From Rhodospirillales bacterium 70-18 (lineage in GTDB: Bacteria > Pseudomonadota > Alphaproteobacteria > Acetobacterales > Acetobacteraceae): a stretch of 64,000 bases of DNA. The notes below the pieces were generated by a model. The model did not search any database. It was not told the DNA's origin and saw only the letters and a program-made list of their open reading frames with translations. The DNA is taken from the NCBI GenBank assembly GCA_001899585.1, contig MKWE01000019.1, positions 91,808 through 155,807 on the forward strand, in the 5' to 3' direction. This document shows positions 58,198-64,000 of the stretch, piece by piece (positions within the stretch are counted from its first letter, which is position 1; each line of letters begins with the position of its first letter). The translations under genes were made by a program, and so were the position numbers.

Positions 58198-58526
58198 TTA
58201 CCCTCTGATTGGCCCGCCACCGGCCGTCGGATCCCGCTTTGGTCCGACGCCGCCACGGGTGCGGCATCGCCTCGGCGCGGGCGTGCGATACCGTTCGATA
58301 CAGGCGGATCCAAGCCGCTGGCGGGGCGCGGGGCAACCTCCCGCCGCTTGCCGTGATGGCTGAAATATCCTGGCAATTCGTATAAAAGCCCCCCGCCCGG
58401 TTGGTGACGAGGTCACCAACCCGCCGGCCGCTTACCGCTAGACCTGACGCCGGATAGCACCTACATCAGGCGCGCCAGTGCGTCCGCGCCTCCCGGCGCG
58501 GCCGCCGGCGCATGCAAGGATCAGCC
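58198..58526. other. 329-nt region before cydA
   Basis: No gene is seen. The first part continues into the former N-terminal region of the kinase. A GGGGCGCGGGGCAA/GCCGCTTGCC stretch at 58321-58345 resembles family R3. Near 58398-58430, GGTTGGTGACGAGGTCACCAACC is an almost perfect palindrome (arms GGTTGGTGAC / GTCACCAACC), a possible regulator site for cydAB. The cydA ribosome-binding site AAGGA is at 58516-58520. Confidence 0.45.
58398..58422 (+). promoter_or_regulatory. Palindromic candidate operator upstream of cydAB
   Basis: GGTTGGTGAC and GTCACCAACC form 10-nt inverted arms around a GAG centre, about 105 nt before the cydA start. The symmetry is much longer than chance would readily give and the site lies on the promoter side of the operon. 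An oxygen- or redox-responsive factor could bind here; it could equally be a terminator stem for upstream transcripts. Confidence 0.45.
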
Positions 58527-59930
58527 ATGCAAGCCGGTCTCGACGCCGTTTTCCTCGCCCGCGCGCAATTCGCCTTCACGATCGGCTTCCACATCGTGCT
58601 GCCCGCCTTCACCATCGGGCTGGCCAGCTTCCTGATGGTGCTGGAAGGCCTGTGGCTTGCCACCGGCCAGCGCCATTACATGGATATCTTCCGCTACTGG
58701 CTGAAGATATTCGCGGTGGTGTTCGCCATGGGCGTGGTCTCCGGCCTGCCGATGTCATACCAGTTCGGCACCAACTGGTCGGCCTTCGCCGACCGCACCG
58801 GCCCGGTGCTGGGCCCGCTGCTGGGCTACGAGGTGCTGACCGCGTTTTTCCTTGAGGCCGGGTTCCTGGGCGTGATGCTGTTCGGCATGAACCGGGTCGG
58901 GCGGGGGCTGCATTTCCTGGCCACCTGCCTGGTGGCGTTCGGCACGCTGCTGAGCGCGTTCTGGATCCTGTCGGCCAATTCCTGGATGCAGACGCCGGCC
59001 GGCTACACGATCGGCCAGGGCGGGCAGTTCCTGGCCGCGGACTGGTGGGCGATCATCTTCAATCCCTCCTTCCCGTACCGCTTCGTGCACATGGTGCTGG
59101 CCTCCTACCTGTCGGTGGCCTTCGTGGTCGGCGCGGTGGCGGCCCTGCACATGCTGCGCCACCACGCGGGCCCGGCCGCGCGCACCATGTTCTCCATGGC
59201 GATGTGGATGGCCGCCATCGTCGCCCCGGTGCAGATCGTCGCCGGCGACCTGCACGGGCTGAACACGCTGGCACACCAGCCGGCCAAGGTGGCGGCGATG
59301 GAAGGCCATTTCGACACCCGGCGCGGCGCGCCGCTGATCCTGTTCGGCCTGCCCGACATGCGGGCCGAGCGCACCCGCATGGCCGTCGAGATCCCGCGCC
59401 TCGGCTCGCTGATCCTCACCCATTCCTGGGACGGCGAGATCAAGGGCCTGAAGGCGTGGCCGGCGGCGGACCGGCCCTATGCGCCGGTGGTGTTCTGGGC
59501 GTTCCGGCTGATGGTGGGCCTCGGCCTGCTGATGGCCGGCATCGGCCTGGCCGGCCTGGTGCTGCGCGCGCGCGGCCGGCTGTACAGCACGCGCTGGCTG
59601 CATTGGGCGGTGCTGCTGATGGCGCCATCCGGCTTCCTGGCGGTGCTGTCCGGCTGGACGGTGACCGAGGTGGGGCGCCAGCCCTACACGGTCTACGGCC
59701 TGATGCGCACCGCCGAGAGCGTCTCCCCGGTGGCGCTGCCCGGCGTGGCCGCCTCGCTGGCCGGGTTCGTGGCGGTGTACCTGATCGTGTTCGGCGCCGG
59801 GCTGCTGTTCATCCTGCGCCTGATGGCCCGCCCGCCGGGACCGGAGGCCGAGGGGCCGCCGGTGGGTGTGCCCGTCCGCAGCGCCGGCATCACGCCGATC
59901 GCGGCAGTCGACCAGCCGGCGGGGGAATAG
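58527..59930 (+). CDS. cydA: Cytochrome bd-type (cyanide-insensitive) quinol oxidase subunit I
   Basis: A 467-residue membrane subunit. ARAQFAFTIGFHIVLPAFTI opens with the conserved His of haem b595 ligation; GWTVTEVGRQPYTVYGLMRT is the family's Q-loop-distal block; RTAESVSP is typical of the CIO (cyanide-insensitive) branch. The Q-loop is short, as in CioA. It oxidises quinol and reduces oxygen without pumping protons. ATG 58527 with AAGGA at 58516-58520 is chosen over ATG 58512. It is the first gene of cydAB-DUF2474. Confidence 0.94.
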   Translation: MQAGLDAVFLARAQFAFTIGFHIVLPAFTIGLASFLMVLEGLWLATGQRHYMDIFRYWLKIFAVVFAMGVVSGLPMSYQFGTNWSAFADRTGPVLGPLLGYEVLTAFFLEAGFLGVMLFGMNRVGRGLHFLATCLVAFGTLLSAFWILSANSWMQTPAGYTIGQGGQFLAADWWAIIFNPSFPYRFVHMVLASYLSVAFVVGAVAALHMLRHHAGPAARTMFSMAMWMAAIVAPVQIVAGDLHGLNTLAHQPAKVAAMEGHFDTRRGAPLILFGLPDMRAERTRMAVEIPRLGSLILTHSWDGEIKGLKAWPAADRPYAPVVFWAFRLMVGLGLLMAGIGLAGLVLRARGRLYSTRWLHWAVLLMAPSGFLAVLSGWTVTEVGRQPYTVYGLMRTAESVSPVALPGVAASLAGFVAVYLIVFGAGLLFILRLMARPPGPEAEGPPVGVPVRSAGITPIAAVDQPAGE

Positions 59931-59934
59931 GGCG

Positions 59935-60957
59935 ATGACATATCTCATGACGCTCGACCTGCCGATGATCTGGGCGGGGCTGATCGCGGTGGCGGTGCTG
60001 GCCTACGTGGCGCTGGACGGCTTCGACCTCGGCGTTGGCATCCTGTTCGCGGTGGAACGCGACGACACCGACCGCGACGTGATGGTGAACACCGTGGCGC
60101 CGGTGTGGGACGGCAACGAAACCTGGCTGATCCTGGGCGGCGGCGGCCTGTTCGCGGTGTTCCCGCTGGCCTACGCCACCATCATGCCGGCGCTGTATCC
60201 CACCATGATCGGCATGCTGCTGGCCCTGGTGTTCCGCGGCGTGGCCTTCGAGTTCCGCTTCCGCGCCCAGACCCGCCCCGGCCGCCGCCTGTGGGATATC
60301 GCCTTCCTCGCCGGCTCCGCCTTCGCCGCCTTCTGCCAGGGCCTCACCCTCGGCGGCCTGCTGCAAGGCATCAAGGTGGAAAACCGCGCCTATGCCGGCG
60401 GCTGGCTGGACTGGCTGACCGGCTTCTCCATCCTGTGCGGCATCGCGCTGGTGGTGGGCTACGCGCTGCTCGGCGCCACCTGGCTGGTCTGGCGCACCGA
60501 TGGCGAATTGCAGCGCCGCGCCCGCCGCCACGCCCGCGCGCTGGGGGCGGCGACCTTGGGGCTGATCGTGGTGGTCAGCCTGTGGTCGCCGATGCTCAAC
60601 CCGGTCTTCGCCCAGCGCTGGTTCGCCTGGCCCGGCATCCTGCTCACCAGCCCGGTGCCGGTGCTGATGCTGCTGCTGGCCTGGAGCTTCTGGCGCGGCC
60701 TGTCGCGCGGCAGCGACGTGCAGCCGTTCCTGTCCGCGCTGGGCTGGTTCGTGCTGTGCTTCGCCGGCCTGGGCATCAGCATCTGGCCAATGATGGTGCC
60801 GCCCTCGGTCACCATCTGGGACGCCGCTGCCCCGCCGGAGAGCCAGGCCTTCCTGCTGGTCGGCGCGCTGGTGCTGGTGCCGCTGGTGCTGGCCTATACC
60901 GGCTACGCCTACTGGATCTTCCGCGGCAAGGTGCGCCCCGGCGCGCATTACCACTAG
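59935..60957 (+). CDS. cydB: Cytochrome bd-type quinol oxidase subunit II
   Basis: A 340-residue subunit with eight or nine predicted helices. DLPMIWAGLIAVAVLAYVAL, DGFDLGVGILFAVERDD, VAPVWDGNETWLILGGGGLF and FPLAYATIMPALYPTMIGML are the CydB hallmarks. It is required for haem assembly and oxidase stability in the inner membrane. It begins four nt after cydA. Confidence 0.94.
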   Translation: MTYLMTLDLPMIWAGLIAVAVLAYVALDGFDLGVGILFAVERDDTDRDVMVNTVAPVWDGNETWLILGGGGLFAVFPLAYATIMPALYPTMIGMLLALVFRGVAFEFRFRAQTRPGRRLWDIAFLAGSAFAAFCQGLTLGGLLQGIKVENRAYAGGWLDWLTGFSILCGIALVVGYALLGATWLVWRTDGELQRRARRHARALGAATLGLIVVVSLWSPMLNPVFAQRWFAWPGILLTSPVPVLMLLLAWSFWRGLSRGSDVQPFLSALGWFVLCFAGLGISIWPMMVPPSVTIWDAAAPPESQAFLLVGALVLVPLVLAYTGYAYWIFRGKVRPGAHYH

Positions 60958-60970
60958 GCGCGGCGGCAAG

Positions 60971-61069
60971 ATGGGCCGGCGGCTGCTGTGGTTCATCGGC
61001 CTATGGCTGGCCGGGGTGGCCGCGGTGGGCCTCGCGGCGGTGCTGTTGCGCCTGCTTCTGGCCCCTTGA
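60971..61069 (+). CDS. DUF2474 family peptide (CydX-like)
   Basis: A 32-residue peptide, MGRRLLWFIGLWLAGVAAVG followed by LAAVLLRLLLAP, with one membrane helix. DUF2474 peptides lie directly after cioB/cydB and are thought to be the small subunit of cyanide-insensitive bd oxidases, equivalent to CydX. It starts 13 nt after cydB, behind GGCGGCAAG. It is too short to be found by length-filtered gene callers. Confidence 0.85.
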   Translation: MGRRLLWFIGLWLAGVAAVGLAAVLLRLLLAP

Positions 61070-61185
61070 CACGGCTGCGGCGGCGTTAGTTCGACGTGAA
61101 AGCGCGTGAACGGCGCGTCGCGGAATTGCATTGCCGCCGCGTATCTTCAATGATCGCGCAACCATAGCGGGTAGCGGCGCATCCG

Positions 61186-64000
61186 ATGACCGGCACATCC
61201 ACCACGGCCCCTGGCATCTGGGCCGACAGCGAGGCGTGGTCGGTCGGCGAAGCGCTCGGCCTGGGGCGGGAGCAGGATCTGGCGGAACTGCAATCCTGCG
61301 GCCTGCTGGATGCGGAATGGTACGGCCGCGACGACGCCGCCGCGCATTACCTGGATCATGGCTGGCGCGAGGGCCGGCTGCCCAACCCGTATTTCGACAC
61401 CGCCTGGTACCTGCGCGAAAACCCCGACGTGCAGCGCGCCGGCCTGCACCCGCTGCTGCACTACCTGCGCCACGGCGAGGCGGAGGGCCGCGGGCCGGCG
61501 GCGTGGTTCGACCTCGCCTGGTACGCCACCCGGCATACCCCGCCGGCCGGGCGCACGCTGCTGTGGCATTTCCTGCGGCACCGGCGCACCGGAACGGTGA
61601 GCCCGCTGCCGGAATTCGATCCGCAGTTCTACCTATCGCGCTACCCCGACATCGCCGCCGCCGGGATGGACCCGTTCGAGCATTACCTGCACTGGGGCTA
61701 TCGCGAGGGGCGCGACCCCTCCGCCGGGTTCGACACCAAATACTACCTGCGCCGCTACCTGGACGCCGACCTGTCGGAAAACCCGCTGCTGCACTATCGC
61801 CGCGCCCGCCACCTGCTGCGCCTGCATCCGGTTCCGCCCGAATCCGACATCGATGTCTTCGAGCAGGTGCGCCGTACCACCCGCCCCGGCCCGTGCTTCG
61901 AGGAGGTGGTGCCGCTGCCCCGCTCCGCCGCGCGGCGGGCCAAGGTTCTGGCCTATTACCTGCCGCAATTCCATCCGGTGGCCGAGAACGATGCCTGGTG
62001 GGGCGCCGGATTCACCGAATGGACGGCGATCGCCCGCGCCATGCCGCGCTTCGCCGGGCATTACCAGCCGCGCATCCCGCGCGACCTCGGCCATTATTCG
62101 CTGGCCGACCCGCAGACCATGCGCCGGCAGATCGAGCTGGCGCGCGATGCCGGGCTGTTCGGCTTCGTGCATTATTTCTACTGGTTCAACGGCCGCCGCC
62201 TGCTCGACCACCCGATCGAGGCGATGCTGGCCGAGCCCACGCTGGATTTCCCGTTCTGCCTGATGTGGGCGAACGAGAACTGGACCCGCCGCTGGGACGG
62301 CTCGGACGAGCAGGTGCTGATCTCGCAGGACTGGCGGCGCGGCGACGAGCGGGCGCTGGTGGACTGCCTGGCCCGGCATTTCCGCGACCCGCGCTATATC
62401 CGCATCGCCGGCCGCCCGGTGCTGATGATCTACCGCCCCGGGCTGATCCCCGACACCCGCGCCACCGTGGCGCGCTGGCGCCGGCTGTTCCGCCGCCACC
62501 ATGGCGAGGACCCGGTGCTGGTGATGTCGCAGAGCTTCGACGCCACCGATCCGGCGGAATTCGGCTTCGACGGCGCCATCGAGTTTCCGCCGCACAAGCT
62601 GGTCCGCCGCGCGCCGACGCGCAACCATGAGCTGCGCTATTTCGATCCGCGCGCCACCGCCCAGGTGTTCGCCTATGCCGACGTGGTCGCCGCCTCGCTG
62701 GACGAGCCGGCGGCGGATTTCCCGCTGATCAAAACCGCGATCCCCGGCTGGGACAACGATGCCCGCCGCCAGGGCGCCGGGCTGGTGGTGCATGGCGCCA
62801 CCCCGGCGGCCTACCAGGACTGGCTGGCCGAGCTGGTGGCGCGGGCGGCCGCGCGACCGTTCCTCGGCGAGCCGTTCGTCTGCGTCAATGCCTGGAACGA
62901 GTGGGCCGAGGGCGCCTATCTGGAGCCGGACCGGCATTTCGGCGCCGCCTTCCTGAACGCCACCGGCCGGGCGGTGGCGGGGATGGCCGGGCGGGCGCGC
63001 GGGCCGGGGCTGCTGCTGGTGGGCCACGACGCCTTCCCGGCCGGGGCGCAGCACCTGCTGCTGCATCTGGCGCGCCACCTGCACGCGGCGCTGGGGGTGC
63101 GGCTGGAGATTCTGCTGCTGGGCGATGGCGCGCTGCGGGCGGCCTATGAGGCGGTGGCGCCGACCGTGGTGGTGGCCGACGCGGCGGCGCTGGGCGAGCA
63201 CCTCGCCGGCTGCGCGGCGCGCGGCCTCACCGCCGCGCTGGTGAACTCCGCCGCCGCCGCCTGGACGGTGCCGCAACTGCGCGCCGCCGGGCTGGCGGCG
63301 ACGCTGCTGGTGCACGAATTGCCGCGGCTGATCGCCGAGAAAGGCTTGCAGGAGGGCGCGCGCCAGGGCGCGGCGGCGGCCAGCCGGCTGGTGTTCCCGG
63401 CCGAGGCGGTGCGCGACGGCTTCGCCACCCTGGCGCCGTTCGCCGCCGACCGGGCGTTGGTGGCGCCGCAGGGCAGCTATCGCATGGTCGCCTTCACCGC
63501 CCGCGCCCGCGCCGCGCTGCGCGCCCGGCTCGGGCTGGCGGACGGGGTGAAGCTGGTGTTGGGGGCCGGCTACGGCGATCTGCGCAAGGGGTTCGACCTG
63601 TTCCTGCAGGCCTGGCGAATCGCGCGGCGGCGCAGCCGGGCGGTGGTGTTCTGCTGGATCGGCGCGCTGGACCCCTCGCTGCGCGCCTATCTGGGCGCCG
63701 AGATCGAGGCGGCCCGCGCCACCGGCGGCTTTCTGCTGCCGGGCCACCAGGACGAGGTGGCCGGCTGGTTCTGCGCCGCCGACGCCTTCGCGCTGACCTC
63801 GCGCGAGGACCCGTTCCCCTCGGTGGTGCTGGAGGCGCTGTCCGCCGGGCTGCCCAGCGTCGCCTTCGCCGGCTCGGGCGGCATCCCGGACCTGCTGCGC
63901 GCCCATGGCTGCGGCCGGGTGGCGGCGATGGGCGACCCGGCGGCGATGGCCGGCGCGCTGCTGGCGCTGCTGCGCGAGGCGGAGCCCTGCGGCGGGCGGG
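61186..64000 (+). CDS. Modular surface-glycan protein: repeat modules, WbsX domain and GT4 glycosyltransferase (3' truncated by window)
   Basis: An open frame of at least 938 codons that runs off the window edge. Residues about 35-210 contain about five modules of the form FDTAWYLRENPDVQRAGLHP, LLHYLRHGEAEGRGP. Residues about 245-590 are a WbsX/GH99-like domain: VLAYYLPQFHPVAENDAWWG, AGFTEWTAIARAMP, WANENWTRRWDG, VNAWNEWAEGAYLEPD. From about 600 a GT4 domain follows (VLGAGYGDLRKGFDLFLQAW, FALTSREDPFPSVVLEALSA). An in-frame TAG lies 18 nt upstream of ATG 61186, so this is the earliest ATG. It resembles the fusion at 46819 but has a GT4 instead of a GT2. The carboxyl end is not visible. Confidence 0.85.
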   Translation, partial: MTGTSTTAPGIWADSEAWSVGEALGLGREQDLAELQSCGLLDAEWYGRDDAAAHYLDHGWREGRLPNPYFDTAWYLRENPDVQRAGLHPLLHYLRHGEAEGRGPAAWFDLAWYATRHTPPAGRTLLWHFLRHRRTGTVSPLPEFDPQFYLSRYPDIAAAGMDPFEHYLHWGYREGRDPSAGFDTKYYLRRYLDADLSENPLLHYRRARHLLRLHPVPPESDIDVFEQVRRTTRPGPCFEEVVPLPRSAARRAKVLAYYLPQFHPVAENDAWWGAGFTEWTAIARAMPRFAGHYQPRIPRDLGHYSLADPQTMRRQIELARDAGLFGFVHYFYWFNGRRLLDHPIEAMLAEPTLDFPFCLMWANENWTRRWDGSDEQVLISQDWRRGDERALVDCLARHFRDPRYIRIAGRPVLMIYRPGLIPDTRATVARWRRLFRRHHGEDPVLVMSQSFDATDPAEFGFDGAIEFPPHKLVRRAPTRNHELRYFDPRATAQVFAYADVVAASLDEPAADFPLIKTAIPGWDNDARRQGAGLVVHGATPAAYQDWLAELVARAAARPFLGEPFVCVNAWNEWAEGAYLEPDRHFGAAFLNATGRAVAGMAGRARGPGLLLVGHDAFPAGAQHLLLHLARHLHAALGVRLEILLLGDGALRAAYEAVAPTVVVADAAALGEHLAGCAARGLTAALVNSAAAAWTVPQLRAAGLAATLLVHELPRLIAEKGLQEGARQGAAAASRLVFPAEAVRDGFATLAPFAADRALVAPQGSYRMVAFTARARAALRARLGLADGVKLVLGAGYGDLRKGFDLFLQAWRIARRRSRAVVFCWIGALDPSLRAYLGAEIEAARATGGFLLPGHQDEVAGWFCAADAFALTSREDPFPSVVLEALSAGLPSVAFAGSGGIPDLLRAHGCGRVAAMGDPAAMAGALLALLREAEPCGGR

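Noticed and set aside
58007..58336. Separate small gene for a 109-residue protein
   Set aside because: Its C-terminal half is the N-terminal part of the frameshifted kinase; it is better described as part of the pseudogene.
61633..63906. A 757-codon minus-strand open frame near the window end
   Set aside because: Antisense to the true plus-strand WbsX-GT4 gene, which has clear motifs throughout.

Overview
The window is very GC-rich, densely coded DNA, with strong third-position GC in every gene and many 4-nt ATGA/GTGA gene overlaps. The gene content (cyanide-insensitive CydAB oxidase with a DUF2474 peptide, a DUF1285-NUDIX-DUF6111-CCA cluster, a Hint-domain protein beside a beta-roll secreted protein, DUF6362 with a RepA-like ATPase) fits an alphaproteobacterium, most likely Acetobacteraceae (Rhodospirillales). 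No rRNA, tRNA or CRISPR array was recognised. The family assignment is inference from remembered gene neighbourhoods, not from a search.

Layout. 1-6645 (+): end of a DUF1285 gene, CoA-type NUDIX hydrolase, DUF6111 membrane protein, CCA tRNA nucleotidyltransferase, an ABC exporter, tungstate permease and binding protein, and a branched-chain aminotransferase. 6785-13323 (-): two paralogous MFS transporters flanking a TetR regulator, a threonine-dehydratase-like enzyme and a glycosyltransferase. 13458-16875: the replication/control module of a degraded prophage (DUF6362, RepA-like ATPase, two small genes, and a divergent XRE repressor). 17198-21561: a glycine-rich secreted protein, a Hint-domain protein, a methyltransferase and RlpA. 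22059-22379 is a prophage scar that joins the start of a terminase to the end of a holin. 22384-31153: class I cyclic nucleotide phosphodiesterase, SDR, S9 peptidase and gamma-glutamyltransferase, EamA and MFS transporters, PRC-barrel protein, RlmJ. 31298-40421: gpsA, murJ, trpS, penicillin acylase, a glycosyltransferase, biotin carrier, TrmH and RluA.

40489-50732 is a surface-polysaccharide locus. A leftward dTDP-L-rhamnose operon (rfbBACD plus a GT2) diverges from a rightward set: a left-handed beta-helix acetyltransferase, a small repeat-module protein, a GT2-WbsX fusion and a GT4. 50789-53752 is a sugar ABC importer without its ATPase. Then come a YeiH-type permease, LysR, GNAT, a wrecked sensor kinase and cydAB-DUF2474. 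The window ends inside a large module-WbsX-GT4 protein that is open from 61186 to the edge.

The most unusual signals lie between genes. (i) At two gene junctions the stop/start ATGA has been tandemly duplicated with a period that keeps the linkage, giving chains of coupled micro-ORFs: 29-nt units at 15600-15715 and 17-nt units at 829-866. (ii) An AT-rich, multi-hairpin repeat of about 120 bp occurs three and a half times in intergenic gaps. (iii) A GAGGCGG-based repeat family occurs four times. (iv) There are many short tandem duplications, one of which duplicates the metal-binding DxD of the CCA enzyme. (v) Two genes were destroyed by internal deletions, the terminase-holin scar and the kinase at 57514-58197.
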